The position numbers and the translations under genes were made by a program. The notes under the pieces were generated by a model that worked only from the letters and a program-made list of their open reading frames with translations, was not told the DNA's origin and ran no database searches. A DNA stretch of 48,969 nt from an uncultured Burkholderiales bacterium (GTDB taxonomy: Bacteria > Pseudomonadota > Gammaproteobacteria > Burkholderiales > Burkholderiaceae_C), in assembly GCA_903933115.1 (NCBI GenBank), contig CAIZIT010000085.1:1-48969 (forward strand), given 5' to 3'. How positions within the stretch are numbered: position 1 is the stretch's first letter; each line of letters starts with the position of its first letter. Below, piece after piece: positions 9,790 to 18,639 of the stretch.

Positions 9790-9791
9790 AC

Positions 9792-10442
9792 ATGCTCTTC
9801 AAGCTCCTTGGCGCCCAACCCTCAAGAGCTTCGAGTAGAGGCGTTTTGAGGCACTTGAAGCTTCTCGGCTCAGTGACCCTTTTTGGCAGCATGCTCTGTG
9901 CTTGCCAAACCACAGGAGTGCTCTCTTCACATGAACCCAAGGATTGGCCCGCTCTCAAAACATCTGTGAGCCATAGGCTTCATCTGGAGGGCAGACTCTT
10001 GATTGAAGTGGACAGCACCCGTTCCTCAGCCTCCTCCTCAGCCTCCTCCTCAGCCCAGCGACCCCCCCCCTCGCCCAAGCGAATCAACGCGGCCTTCGAA
10101 CTCGACTCCCAAGACCAACGAGGCGAGTTGCGTCTTTTGGGACCCTTGGGCACCACCTCAGCCCTGATCTCTTGGAGCGAAAATCAAGCACAACTCCAAA
10201 GCGCGGAGCTCACACCCCCCGTTCAGTCCTACCCCAACTTGAGCCTTTTAGCGCAGCATTGGCTGGGAGTGGACTTGCCCTTGGCCAACATTTTGGATTG
10301 GCTAGAGGGTCGCGAGCAAAGCGTAGAGGGCTGGCATTTTTCTCAAACGAGTCAACTGATCAAAACAGTTCAACGCACTGGCCCAATCGGCTCCTCACCC
10401 CATGTGAGCCTGAAGTTGATTTTGAATGAGCCCACCCCATGA
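9792..10442 (+). CDS. lolB: Outer membrane lipoprotein LolB
   Basis: LolB accepts lipoproteins from periplasmic LolA and inserts them into the outer membrane. From ATG 9792 the product has 216 residues: a basic n-region, hydrophobic LLGSVTLFGSML and lipobox LCAC, with lipidated Cys38 followed by Gln, consistent with outer membrane sorting. The mature part has LolB-like segments such as RLHLEGRLLIEV, FELDSQDQRGELRLLGPLGT and VEGWHFSQTS. The frame is open back to 9531, but that region is hexamer and T-rich repeats and would put an unlikely 120-residue leader before the lipobox. A 12-bp in-frame repeat encodes SSAS units after the first beta strand. The stop overlaps ispE in ATGA. Confidence 0.85.
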   Translation: MLFKLLGAQPSRASSRGVLRHLKLLGSVTLFGSMLCACQTTGVLSSHEPKDWPALKTSVSHRLHLEGRLLIEVDSTRSSASSSASSSAQRPPPSPKRINAAFELDSQDQRGELRLLGPLGTTSALISWSENQAQLQSAELTPPVQSYPNLSLLAQHWLGVDLPLANILDWLEGREQSVEGWHFSQTSQLIKTVQRTGPIGSSPHVSLKLILNEPTP

Positions 10443-11320
10443 GCACCTCCACCCCACTGAGCTCCAGCCTTGCACCTCGGGTGCTGAGAAATGTTTTGGC
10501 GCCCGCCAAGCTCAATTTGTTCTTGCACATCACCTCACGACGAGCCGATGGTTACCACCATCTCCAATCCGTCTTCACGATGATTGATTGGTTTGATGTT
10601 TTGCATTTTGAGCTTTGTGAGGACAAGACCATTCGGCGCATCGATCTGAACACCCCTTTGCCCGCTGAGGACTTGATTGTGCGTGCTGCACGCTTGCTGC
10701 AAGAGGCCTCAAAGACTTCACGGGGCGCAACCATTTCGATTGAAAAAAACATTCCCGCACAAGCGGGCATGGGCGGAGGCTCCTCGGATGCGGCGAGCAC
10801 CTTATTGGCCTTGAATCAACTGTGGGGTTTGAATTGGTCCGTGAAAAAACTCTTGCCTTTGGGTCTCCAATTGGGGGCGGATGTGCCTTTCTTTTTGCTT
10901 GGACGCAACGCTTTTGCTGAGGGCATTGGCGAGAATCTGACGCCCATTGTGGTTCCCAAAGCACGTTTTTTGGTACTCAAACCCCAGTCGGGCCTTGCGA
11001 CCTCCATGATTTTTAACGACCCCCTTTTACAAAGGGCCACTAAAACTGTTACAATTTCAGACTTTGCTGAAGCAGTCATGGACTTTGGACACAACGATCT
11101 AGAGCCCATAGCGCAAAAATTATGTCCTGAGATGAATCAGGCCATGGATTGGTTAAAATCTCTGGGCTTGAGGCCTAGAATGACCGGTTCAGGCAGTGCA
11201 ATTTTTGCCAGATTGGATCCAGATTTTTTGTTGCCCCAGGCACCCCAAAACTGGCTGATCAAGGTTTGCAGCAATTTGGAGATCCATCCGCTGAACGCGT
11301 GGATTTCCTTGGACGATTAA
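10439..11320 (+). CDS. ispE: 4-diphosphocytidyl-2-C-methyl-D-erythritol kinase
   Basis: IspE phosphorylates CDP-methylerythritol in the MEP route to isoprenoid precursors. The 293-residue GHMP kinase shows the N-terminal substrate motif PAKLNLFLHITSRRADGYHH, the ATP-binding loop PAQAGMGGGSSDAAST and the C-terminal motif RPRMTGSGSAIFAR. It starts inside the lolB stop codon, so the two are translationally coupled. The tRNA-Gln gene begins 31 bp after its end without an intervening terminator, so ispE, the tRNA and possibly prs may share a transcript. Confidence 0.96.
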   Translation: MSTSTPLSSSLAPRVLRNVLAPAKLNLFLHITSRRADGYHHLQSVFTMIDWFDVLHFELCEDKTIRRIDLNTPLPAEDLIVRAARLLQEASKTSRGATISIEKNIPAQAGMGGGSSDAASTLLALNQLWGLNWSVKKLLPLGLQLGADVPFFLLGRNAFAEGIGENLTPIVVPKARFLVLKPQSGLATSMIFNDPLLQRATKTVTISDFAEAVMDFGHNDLEPIAQKLCPEMNQAMDWLKSLGLRPRMTGSGSAIFARLDPDFLLPQAPQNWLIKVCSNLEIHPLNAWISLDD

Positions 11321-11351
11321 AGGCTTTGGGACATGGGTCTTGAAGCTGTGT

Positions 11352-11428
11352 AGGGGAGTCGCCAAGTTGGTCAAGGCACCGGATTTTGATTCCGGCATGC
11401 GAGGGTTCGAGTCCTTCCTCCCCTGCCA
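11352..11428 (+). tRNA. tRNA-Gln(TTG)
   Basis: A 77-nt cloverleaf with encoded CCA: acceptor AGGGGAG/CTCCCCT, discriminator G73, D-arm GCCAAGTTGGTCAAGGC, anticodon stem-loop CCGGATTTTGATTCCGG with anticodon TTG, and T-arm GAGGGTTCGAGTCCTTC. The first pair is A-U, weak as is typical for tRNA-Gln. It sits between ispE and prs, as in many Burkholderiales. Confidence 0.97.
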
Positions 11429-11535
11429 TTATTTGTGGCATCGCCTTGGAGTTTTTGTCTTTCGCAGTGAAAGACCCAGACGCTTTGAGCTTTGTTGATA
11501 CAGTCTACTGATCGTTTTTAACACCAAGCGTCTTT

Positions 11536-12513
11536 ATGTCGAACCAAACAAGCCCCGATTTCATGGTCTTTACTGGCAATGCAAACCCTGCATTGGCTCA
11601 GGAAATTGCGACTCACTTGGGCACAGAACTTGGAGGCGCTACAGTGGGCCGCTTCTCCGATGGAGAGGTCACCGTGGAGTTGCACCAAAACGTGCGCGCC
11701 AGAGACGTGTTTGTGGTTCAATCGACATGCGCACCCACCAACGAGAACTTGATGGAGTTGCTGATCATGGTGGACGCACTGAAGAGAGCGTCTGCAGAGA
11801 GAATCAGTGCAGTCATCCCCTACTTCGGTTACGCCCGACAAGACCGTCGCCCTAGATCCTCCAGGGTACCGATTTCGGCCAAGATGGTTGCCAACCTTTT
11901 GGAGACCGTGGGCGTTGCTCGCGTGCTCACCATGGATTTGCATGCCGATCAGATTCAAGGCTTTTTTGATATTCCCGTCGACAACATTTACGCCTCTCCC
12001 GTCTTGCTTGGCGACTTGAGACAAAAAAATTACGAGAATTTGATGGTCGTCTCCCCCGATGTGGGCGGTGTGGTGAGAGCCAGGGCTTTGGCCAAACAGC
12101 TCAACTGTGACTTGGCCATCATTGACAAACGTCGCCCCAAAGCCAACGTCTCAGAAGTGATGAACGTCATTGGAGACATTGAGGGCAGGAACTGCGTGAT
12201 CATGGATGACATGATCGATACGGCAGGGACTTTGGTGAAGGCCGCTGAAGTCTTGAAGGAGCGAGGCGCGAGGAAAGTTTACGCCTATTGCACACACCCC
12301 ATTTTCTCAGGACCCGCCATTGAGCGCATTGCCAAAGGTGACGCCTTGGATGAGGTGGTGATCACCAACACCATTCCCTTGAGCAAAGAAGCACAAATGT
12401 GCAAAAAAATTCGCCAACTCTCCGTGGCCGCATTGATTGCTGAGACGATTCAGCGCATTGCCAAAGGAGAGTCGGTCATGAGTTTGTTCTCCGATCAGGA
12501 CCAATTGTTCTAA
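11536..12513 (+). CDS. prs: Ribose-phosphate pyrophosphokinase
   Basis: Prs makes PRPP from ribose 5-phosphate and ATP for nucleotide, His and Trp synthesis. The 325-residue protein has the catalytic flexible-loop region [10 protein letters not shown], the divalent-cation segment [15 protein letters not shown], and the PRPP-binding motif [18 protein letters not shown]. Length and sequence are standard for class I enzymes. It follows tRNA-Gln by 107 bp and precedes rplY by 120 bp. Confidence 0.97.
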   Translation: MSNQTSPDFMVFTGNANPALAQEIATHLGTELGGATVGRFSDGEVTVELHQNVRARDVFVVQSTCAPTNENLMELLIMVDALKRASAERISAVIPYFGYARQDRRPRSSRVPISAKMVANLLETVGVARVLTMDLHADQIQGFFDIPVDNIYASPVLLGDLRQKNYENLMVVSPDVGGVVRARALAKQLNCDLAIIDKRRPKANVSEVMNVIGDIEGRNCVIMDDMIDTAGTLVKAAEVLKERGARKVYAYCTHPIFSGPAIERIAKGDALDEVVITNTIPLSKEAQMCKKIRQLSVAALIAETIQRIAKGESVMSLFSDQDQLF

Positions 12514-12557
12514 GCAGAACCATTGAGCGTCCTTGAGGCTGGGAACAATCAAGAGGA

Positions 12558-12579
12558 CGAACACCCATTCGAGTGTTCG
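12558..12579 (+). terminator. Stem-loop after prs, possible weak terminator
   Basis: CGAACAC pairs with GTGTTCG across an eight-base loop and is followed by TTATTTAAAAAG rather than a clean T-run. It may weaken read-through from prs to rplY or simply stabilise the prs mRNA end. Confidence 0.4.
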
Positions 12580-12633
12580 TTATTTAAAAAGACAGAGTCA
12601 CACTGGTCGCGGTGGACTCAATTGGAGTGATAT

Positions 12634-13248
12634 ATGAAATTCGTAGCTTTTGAACGCGCAAAAAATGGGACGGGTGCGAGCCGCCGTCTGCGCATCACCG
12701 GACGCACGCCCGGTATCGTCTACGGCGGAAGCGCCGAGCCTTTGTTGATCGAACTCGATCACAACGCATTGTGGTATGCCTTGAAAAAGGAAGCCTTTCA
12801 CGCCTCCATCCTCGACATGGAGTTGGGCGGCAAAGAGAGCAAAGTGTTGCTTCGCGATGTGCAGTACCACCCCTTTAAACAACAAGTTTTACACGTTGAC
12901 TTTCAACGCGTTGATGCCAACACCAAATTGAACATGAAAGTGCCATTGCACTACAGTGGCCAAGAGAGCTCGCCTGCAGTGAAGGCCGATGCTTGTTTGG
13001 TCAACTTGGTGATCACAGAGTTGGAAGTGACTTGCTTGCCCTCACAGTTGCCTGAGTTCATTGCGGTGGACCTCTCCAACTTGAAGAAAGGCACTTCTTT
13101 GCATTTGGAAGACATCAAATTGCCTGACGGCGTCTCTGCGGTGACCCATGGCAAAAAGAACCCTGTATTGGTGTCTGTGGTGTCTGTGGCTGCTGAAGCC
13201 GAGGCCGCACCTGCAGCGGATGGCAAGAAGCCTGAAGGCAAAAAATAA
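12634..13248 (+). CDS. rplY: 50S ribosomal protein L25/general stress protein Ctc
   Basis: bL25 binds 5S rRNA in the large ribosomal subunit. This is the long, two-domain Ctc form of 204 residues: an N-terminal 5S-binding part ([20 protein letters not shown] ... TPGIVYGG) and a C-terminal beta-rich domain, ending in an Ala-, Glu- and Lys-rich tail. A GGAG ribosome-binding site lies seven bases before the ATG. A strong terminator follows, so this gene closes its transcript, with pth starting afresh. Confidence 0.96.
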   Translation: MKFVAFERAKNGTGASRRLRITGRTPGIVYGGSAEPLLIELDHNALWYALKKEAFHASILDMELGGKESKVLLRDVQYHPFKQQVLHVDFQRVDANTKLNMKVPLHYSGQESSPAVKADACLVNLVITELEVTCLPSQLPEFIAVDLSNLKKGTSLHLEDIKLPDGVSAVTHGKKNPVLVSVVSVAAEAEAAPAADGKKPEGKK

Positions 13249-13284
13249 ACTCGAAAGAGTTCGCTCAGATCCGCCTATAGAGCA

Positions 13285-13317
13285 AACGGCCCGTTCACAT
13301 TCGGGCCGTTTTTTTTT
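13285..13317 (+). terminator. Rho-independent terminator after rplY
   Basis: AACGGCCCG pairs perfectly with CGGGCCGTT across the loop TTCACATT and runs into nine T residues (13309-13317). It is a textbook intrinsic terminator. Confidence 0.95.
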
Positions 13318-13375
13318 GCTTGTAGAGGTCTTGAATTCGCCATTTTGTTTCACCTCGTGCTTTTAAAATTTTCTC

Positions 13376-14023
13376 ATGATCAAACTCTTTGTTGGACTCG
13401 GCAACCCTGGCAGCGAATACAGTCAAACCCGACACAATGCGGGATTTTGGTGGATCGATCGCTTGAGTGAGCAACTCAAGGCGCCGCTTCATTTTGAGAA
13501 AAATTTCAAAGCGCTCGTGGCCAAGGTGCAATGGAAGGATCAAACCTTGTGGCTCCTCGAGCCCCAAACCTTCATGAACCTCTCTGGACACGCTGTGGCA
13601 GCACTGGCCAAGTTCTACAAAATTGCGCCTGAAGAAATCTTGGTCGTGCATGACGAATTGGACGTGATTCCTGGTCAAGCCAAACTCAAATTGGGCGGCT
13701 CTCATGCAGGACACAATGGACTCAGAGACATCCACGCCCAATTGGGCAGCGATCAGTACTGGAGGCTCCGACTGGGCATTGGTCACCCGGGCGTGAAATC
13801 AGAGGTGATTCATTGGGTTTTGAAAAAACCTTTGTCCGAGCAACGCGTGGCCATTGATGACTGCATCGAGCGCACATTGACGGCGTTTGAGGACTTGGTG
13901 AGAGGAGACACCACCAAAGCGACCTTGAAGATCCACACCTCCAAGCCCCAAAGACCCAAGCCCCCTAGACCCGCACGACTGCCTGAGGCCGCTGGTCCAG
14001 GAGCGCCTCAAGCCTTTGAATGA
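13376..14023 (+). CDS. pth: Peptidyl-tRNA hydrolase
   Basis: Pth recycles peptidyl-tRNAs released from stalled ribosomes. The 215-residue protein has the signature [20 protein letters not shown] with the catalytic His, and [19 protein letters not shown] further on. The C-terminal 30 residues, rich in Pro, Arg and Ala, are an extension beyond the usual 190-200 residues. Its last 16 bases overlap the last 16 bases of the convergent ferredoxin gene. Confidence 0.96.
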   Translation: MIKLFVGLGNPGSEYSQTRHNAGFWWIDRLSEQLKAPLHFEKNFKALVAKVQWKDQTLWLLEPQTFMNLSGHAVAALAKFYKIAPEEILVVHDELDVIPGQAKLKLGGSHAGHNGLRDIHAQLGSDQYWRLRLGIGHPGVKSEVIHWVLKKPLSEQRVAIDDCIERTLTAFEDLVRGDTTKATLKIHTSKPQRPKPPRPARLPEAAGPGAPQAFE

Positions 14024-14265
14024 CCTGTCAGCTGCTGGTATTTGCGCATCAAATCGTCCTTCGACTCCACCACCTCTGGGTTTAAGGGGATGCATTCCAC
14101 AGGACAAACTTGCACGCACTGCGGCTCGTCAAAATGACCCACGCACTCGGTGCATTTGTTCGGGTCGATCTCGTAAATGGACGCGCCAAAGTAAATGGCC
14201 TGGTTGGGGCACTCGGGTTCACAGACATCACAATTGATGCATTGACTGGTGATCATCAAAGCCAT
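14008..14265 (-). CDS. fdxA: 2[4Fe-4S] ferredoxin (YfhL/Alvin type)
   Basis: An 85-residue low-potential electron carrier. Cluster ligands are Cys9, 12, 15 and 19 (C-X2-C-X2-C-X3-CP), then Cys38, 41, 50 and 54 (C-X2-C-X8-C-X3-CP); the eight-residue insertion in the second motif and the C-terminal helix place it in the Allochromatium/YfhL group. It lies 69 bp downstream of coaD on the same strand, a neighbourhood common in beta- and gammaproteobacteria. Its partner enzyme is unknown. The symbol is used loosely; yfhL or fdx would be equally defensible. Confidence 0.93.
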   Translation of the reverse strand: MALMITSQCINCDVCEPECPNQAIYFGASIYEIDPNKCTECVGHFDEPQCVQVCPVECIPLNPEVVESKDDLMRKYQQLTGHSKA

Positions 14266-14334
14266 AAGTCATCAAATTCATTAAAAAAATAAACCCTGCT
14301 CAAGCGCTCTGGCCTGGAGCAAGACGCGAACCCT

Positions 14335-14823
14335 TCAAGACAGGTGCTTGCCCTTCAACGCGCTCGCCACAGGGGGCGAAACCCAAGAGGACACATCGCC
14401 ACCCAGCGCTGAAATCTCGCGAATCAAAGTGCTCGACAAAGACTGAAATTGGGGCTCCGGCGTCAAGAAGATGGTCTCGATCCCTGGCGCCAACAACCTG
14501 TTCATCCCTGCCAATTGACTCTCGTAGTCAAAGTCCGTCACCGAGCGCACACCACGCACCATGACTGCGGCCCCTTCTTTGAGTGCGAAGTCTTTGACCA
14601 ATCCATCAAAGCCCATCACTGTGACATTGGGATAGTCCCTAAGACTGCGCTGAGCGAGCTCGATGCGCTCAGACAAAGTGAACAGGGTCTTCTTGTGGTG
14701 GGCGTGGGCAACCGCCAAAATGACCTCTCCAAACATTTGAGCACTGCGAGCGATGATGTTGACGTGCCCCAAAGTGAGGGGATCAAATGTACCCGGGTAA
14801 ACGGCTTTAACAGACTTAGTCAT
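14335..14823 (-). CDS. coaD: Phosphopantetheine adenylyltransferase
   Basis: CoaD catalyses the penultimate step of coenzyme A synthesis, 4'-phosphopantetheine plus ATP to dephospho-CoA. The 162-residue protein has the nucleotidyltransferase motif TFDPLTLGHVNII, the MVRGVRSVTDFDYE segment and the C-terminal SLSSTLIREISALGGDVSSW. Length is normal for the hexameric bacterial enzyme. It is 68 bp from rsmD, a pairing widely conserved in bacteria, and is likely in the same transcript as rsmD and the two M16 peptidases. Confidence 0.97.
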   Translation of the reverse strand: MTKSVKAVYPGTFDPLTLGHVNIIARSAQMFGEVILAVAHAHHKKTLFTLSERIELAQRSLRDYPNVTVMGFDGLVKDFALKEGAAVMVRGVRSVTDFDYESQLAGMNRLLAPGIETIFLTPEPQFQSLSSTLIREISALGGDVSSWVSPPVASALKGKHLS

Positions 14824-14891
14824 CCAAGAACCTCACTCATGAAAAACAAACAAAGCGTCGAGCTCTGAAAGCACACCGACAGCATCCGCTC

Positions 14892-15458
14892 TCAATGATC
14901 CGAATCTATTCTATGCAATAAGTGCGCGTGAACTTGGCCCGCCTTCAAATACTTCACGCAGGCAAGTCCCCAACCCTCGAGTTGGCCCTCATCCAGCTTT
15001 TGGGGCGACTCGACATAAAGATCTCCATGGGGTTTTAAGCAGCGCAGCGCCGCCTCAATCGCTGGGCGAAACAAATCGCTTTGAAAGGGAGGATCGATGT
15101 AGACCACATCCGCACATGAAGCACTCAACTGGGCAAGTCCTCGAACACCGTCCATTTTGCTCAACACCACGCCCGTGGCTTTCAAGCGCATGATGTTGTG
15201 CTCGATGGCTTGGCACAAGGCGGGATCGATCTCAAAAAGCATCACTGAAGAAGCCCCCCGAGAGGCACTCTCTAAACCCAAAACCCCAGTGCCCGCAAAA
15301 ACATCAACGCACGTGAGTCCATGCAAGTCCTGCCCCAACCAATTGAACAAGGTCTCGCGAACTCTGTCGGGTGTGGGCCTGAGGCCTTCTCGCTCCAAGA
15401 TCTTGATTTTGGAGCGCTTCCATTGACCACCAATGATCCTCAACTCATGACCACTCAA
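14892..15458 (-). CDS. rsmD: 16S rRNA (guanine(966)-N(2))-methyltransferase
   Basis: RsmD methylates G966 of 16S rRNA in the assembled small subunit. The 188-residue Rossmann methyltransferase shows RIIGGQWKRSKIKILE, RPTPDRVRETLFNWLG, SAM motif I DVFAGTGVLGLESASRGA and the catalytic DPPF motif (VVYIDPPFQSDLF). Its ATG overlaps the TGA of the upstream M16 protein, indicating translational coupling. Confidence 0.96.
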   Translation of the reverse strand: MSGHELRIIGGQWKRSKIKILEREGLRPTPDRVRETLFNWLGQDLHGLTCVDVFAGTGVLGLESASRGASSVMLFEIDPALCQAIEHNIMRLKATGVVLSKMDGVRGLAQLSASCADVVYIDPPFQSDLFRPAIEAALRCLKPHGDLYVESPQKLDEGQLEGWGLACVKYLKAGQVHAHLLHRIDSDH

Positions 15459-16900
15459 GGCTTGGCTCCTACGACGACAGTGACCATTTTTTGCGGACGA
15501 ATCAAGCCTTTGAAGGCCTCATGGATGTCTTTGACACTCACTTGCTGAACCCTTTGACTCCAAGTGTCCAAATAATCGAGCGGCAAGTCAAACCAAGCGA
15601 TGTTGGCGACATTGTCCAACAGCTTTTTGTTGCTGTCGATTCTGAGCGCAAATCCTCCTATCAAATTGTCCTTGGCCGCTTGGAGCTCTTCAGGTGTGGG
15701 TCCCTCACGGACAAACTCTTCAAGGACGTCTTGGACAACCGTCAAGGCTTGCTCGGTTTGGTCGCGCCGGGTCTGCAGCCCAATGGTGAAGGGGCCCGCT
15801 TGCAGAGCTGGCGCAAAGTAGCTGTAGACACTGTAGCTCAAGCCCCTTTTTTCTCGTACTTGTTCCGTCAAACGAGAGACAAAACCACCCCCACCCAAGA
15901 TGTAGTTCCCAACGGTCAAGGGGAAATAGCGAGGGTCTGCCCGATCGATACCGGGCTGGCCCATCAAGACATGGGACTGGGCGGAGTTGAAAGGGATGTT
16001 GATGCGCTGAGCGGCCTCGAGCGACTTGACCGCACTCAAAGCGTCCAAGCGCTTGTCACTGACGTCTTTCGTGACTGAGCCCCCATTTTTTGCGTCTTGG
16101 GCAGATGTGCGTGTGGACGCACCACAAGCCGAACTCGCTGGGAGTTGCTGCGCCAAGGTGTTGGCCAACTTCAGGACTTGATCACGCTCGAGAGCGCCCA
16201 CGACACTCATCTTGGTTTGACATGTGCCCAAGTAACGCGCGTGAAAGGCCCTCAAGTGCGAGACCTCTATGGCCTTGATGGAGCCCTCGGTCATCGAGCG
16301 CCCATAGGGGTGATCTTGCATGACGGCGGCTTTGAAGGCTCTTGCTGCCACAGGAGACGGCTGCGTGAAACTCTCCTTCAAATCCGACAACAACCGGGAC
16401 TTCTCCCTTGACCAAATGGGGGCACTGAAGGAAGGCGCGGTGATTTGACGATAGGCCAATTCCACCGCTTGGCCCAAGACGGCCTCTGTGCTCAAGGAAC
16501 GAATGTAGACACTCATGCGGTCATCTGACGCGCTGGCCATGAAGACAGCGCCCAAATCGGCCCAAGCCTGGCCAATTTGGTTTTCATCGAGAGCGGGACT
16601 TTTGCCCTGCGCCTTCACGCCTTTGTTGAGCATCATGGCCACGACTGAGGACAGGCCCACTCGATCTGCGGGCTCCTTTCTGGCGCCAGCGTCAAAATCG
16701 ATTTGAACATCGACCATGGGCAAAGACTGGACCGTGACCCAATAGACCTCCATGCCCCCAGGGAGCTTCACGTGCTCAATGGGGAGCGCCGCCATGGAGG
16801 ACTGGGCAAAGAAAGCCAAGAGCAAGACCGCGGCCCAACGGGGCATTGGCGTGAGCGTCAAAAGTGGCTTCAAGATTGAATTTTTAAATGTGTTTTTCAT
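15455..16900 (-). CDS. M16 peptidase-like partner lacking the zinc site
   Basis: A 481-residue periplasmic or membrane-anchored M16-fold protein with an N-terminal signal (WAAVLLLAFFAQSSMAALP). Where active family members have HXXEH it has VGLSSVVAMMLNKG, so no zinc can be bound there. Its C-terminal half keeps RGLSYSVYSYF, with an Arg-X6-Tyr pair that in heterodimeric bacterial M16 peptidases is supplied by the non-zinc subunit. It follows the HXXEH subunit by five bases. The two most likely form one active heterodimer, as in mitochondrial processing peptidase and the Sphingomonas pair. It is not a broken gene: the whole fold is intact. Confidence 0.9.
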   Translation of the reverse strand: MKNTFKNSILKPLLTLTPMPRWAAVLLLAFFAQSSMAALPIEHVKLPGGMEVYWVTVQSLPMVDVQIDFDAGARKEPADRVGLSSVVAMMLNKGVKAQGKSPALDENQIGQAWADLGAVFMASASDDRMSVYIRSLSTEAVLGQAVELAYRQITAPSFSAPIWSREKSRLLSDLKESFTQPSPVAARAFKAAVMQDHPYGRSMTEGSIKAIEVSHLRAFHARYLGTCQTKMSVVGALERDQVLKLANTLAQQLPASSACGASTRTSAQDAKNGGSVTKDVSDKRLDALSAVKSLEAAQRINIPFNSAQSHVLMGQPGIDRADPRYFPLTVGNYILGGGGFVSRLTEQVREKRGLSYSVYSYFAPALQAGPFTIGLQTRRDQTEQALTVVQDVLEEFVREGPTPEELQAAKDNLIGGFALRIDSNKKLLDNVANIAWFDLPLDYLDTWSQRVQQVSVKDIHEAFKGLIRPQKMVTVVVGAKP

Positions 16901-16905
16901 GGCTG

Positions 16906-18402
16906 TTACCTTCCCGTTGCCGACATCCGCTTGGCTTGCTCTTGTCTTTTTTGAGTGCTCGCATCCAGCGGCTCGGGCAACAGGTAAGCCGCGCTCAAGG
17001 TGTCGTCCAAGAAGTACTTCTTGGCCACGGCCTGAACCTCGCTTGAGCTCACCTTTTGCAAGGGCTCGATCAACAAATCATTCGTATCGAGCGGCAAACC
17101 TCGGGCCCAAAAGGCCCCCATCTCCTGGGCCTGATTGAAAAAGGAGTCTCGCTTGTAAACGGCTTGGGCCACATACTGAGCCTTGACCCTTTTGAGCTCT
17201 GATTCACTCACACCGTTTTGAGCAATTTTTTTCAACTCCGCCTTCAGCCTCTCTTCGAGTTGAGACAGGCTCACGCCCGCTTTGGGCACCGCTTCAAGCA
17301 TGAAGCTTTGGGGCCCTCGGCCTGCAAAGTCATAGTAGGAGCTCACCTCTTGAGCCAGCGCGCCTGGGCCTTGTGTCAAGGCACGCTCGAGCCTCGCGCC
17401 CTCATAGCCATCTAGGAGCGCAGAGAGCACACTCAAGGCCAAGGCCTCTTTGTTGCTCACTTGCTCATCAAAGCCCGTAAAACCCGGCACCTTCCATGAC
17501 AGCAACACATAGGCCTGCTCTGCCGGCGCTTTGAGGCTCACTCGCCGCATGCCTCGCTGCTCGGGCTCGGTGCGAGGCTTTCTGACCGGCAGCACCTTGG
17601 GGGCCAAGGGGCCGTAATAGGTCTTGGCCAAGGCTTGAACCTTTTGCACATCCACATCCCCCACCACCACCAGCACGGCGTTGTTGGGGGCATACCAAGC
17701 GCGGTAAAAATCTCTGGCGTCGTTGGGCGTCATGGCATGCAAGTCCTCCATCCAACCGATGATCGGACGACGGTAGGGATTGGCCAGCCACTGGGTGGCC
17801 TCCAACTGCTCGTAGAGTTTGGAGCGGGGGGAATCATCGGTTCTCATGCGTCGCTCTTCCTTGACCACCTCCAACTCCTTGACGAACTCCTCATCGGGCC
17901 AAGTGTTGTTGGCAAAACGGTCGGCCTCTAGTTTCATCACACTCTCGAGTTGCGAGGACGGAATTTGCTGGAAATACCCCGTGTAATCCTTGTCGGTGAA
18001 AGCGTTCTCTCGCCCACCCAAAGCCGCCACTTTTTTAGAGAATTCGCCCGCCGGCACGCTAGGGGTGCCTTTGAACATCATGTGCTCCAAAATGTGAGCG
18101 ATGCCCGTGTAGCCGTCCACCTCATCCATGGAGCCCACCTTCACCCAAAGCATATGGACCGCAGTGGGTGCTTTGGAGTCGGGTTTGACCACCACGGTCA
18201 ATCCATTGTCCAAAGTGCTCACATGGATGCCATGGGCGGCCAAGGAGGGGGAGGAAGGATTTTGCGCATGCAAAGGCGAGACCCAGCCTCCCCCCAGCAT
18301 GAGGAAAGCACCTAAAATCATGAATGTTTGGAGTGCATTGGGCACGCGTCTATTTTTTCCCTGAATCACGGTATGTCTGTCCTTTAAAGGGTTTAAGATC
18401 AC
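16906..18402 (-). CDS. M16 zinc peptidase, catalytic subunit
   Basis: A 498-residue M16 peptidase with a signal sequence (MILGAFLMLGGGWVSPLHAQ). The inverted zinc motif HXXEH is present as HILEHMMFKGT, and the distal zinc Glu lies in the ELEVVKEERRMR region. It belongs to the PqqL/YmxG-type clan that degrades peptides after transport or during envelope quality control; the exact substrate is unknown. First gene of the likely run M16A-M16B-rsmD-coaD-fdx. The 237-bp gap to divergent ftsY can carry promoters for both. Start chosen as the first ATG, which gives a basic region before the hydrophobic core. Confidence 0.92.
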   Translation of the reverse strand: MILNPLKDRHTVIQGKNRRVPNALQTFMILGAFLMLGGGWVSPLHAQNPSSPSLAAHGIHVSTLDNGLTVVVKPDSKAPTAVHMLWVKVGSMDEVDGYTGIAHILEHMMFKGTPSVPAGEFSKKVAALGGRENAFTDKDYTGYFQQIPSSQLESVMKLEADRFANNTWPDEEFVKELEVVKEERRMRTDDSPRSKLYEQLEATQWLANPYRRPIIGWMEDLHAMTPNDARDFYRAWYAPNNAVLVVVGDVDVQKVQALAKTYYGPLAPKVLPVRKPRTEPEQRGMRRVSLKAPAEQAYVLLSWKVPGFTGFDEQVSNKEALALSVLSALLDGYEGARLERALTQGPGALAQEVSSYYDFAGRGPQSFMLEAVPKAGVSLSQLEERLKAELKKIAQNGVSESELKRVKAQYVAQAVYKRDSFFNQAQEMGAFWARGLPLDTNDLLIEPLQKVSSSEVQAVAKKYFLDDTLSAAYLLPEPLDASTQKRQEQAKRMSATGR

Positions 18403-18639
18403 TGAATGTCATCCGTTGGTTTGGACTGAGAGACTAACACGCATTGGCGTTCTTGGGTGCACAGGACTCCACAATGCCAGAGCTCCAACGGGAGCCTTCA
18501 CAGGTGAAGCTGAGCAGGGCGACTGGCCAGTCACTTCGCCTTGACCCTGTCCGTGCGATGTCCTTAAGCTGTCCTTGTTATGTGCTTGTTTTTGCTTTTT
18601 TGACCCTCTCCTCACCGCTATTGTAGAAACTCATTGTCA

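Noticed and set aside
9531..9791. N-terminal extension of LolB to 303 residues
   Set aside because: It would put 120 residues of repeat-encoded sequence before the lipobox, and a shorter start gives a normal lipoprotein signal.
15491..16078. 195-codon plus-strand frame inside the second M16 gene
   Set aside because: It is antisense to a clear peptidase gene, and the protein has no domain.
15455..16900. Pseudogene call for the second M16 protein because HXXEH is missing
   Set aside because: The full-length fold, signal peptide, coupling to its partner and Arg-X6-Tyr pair fit an active heterodimer subunit.
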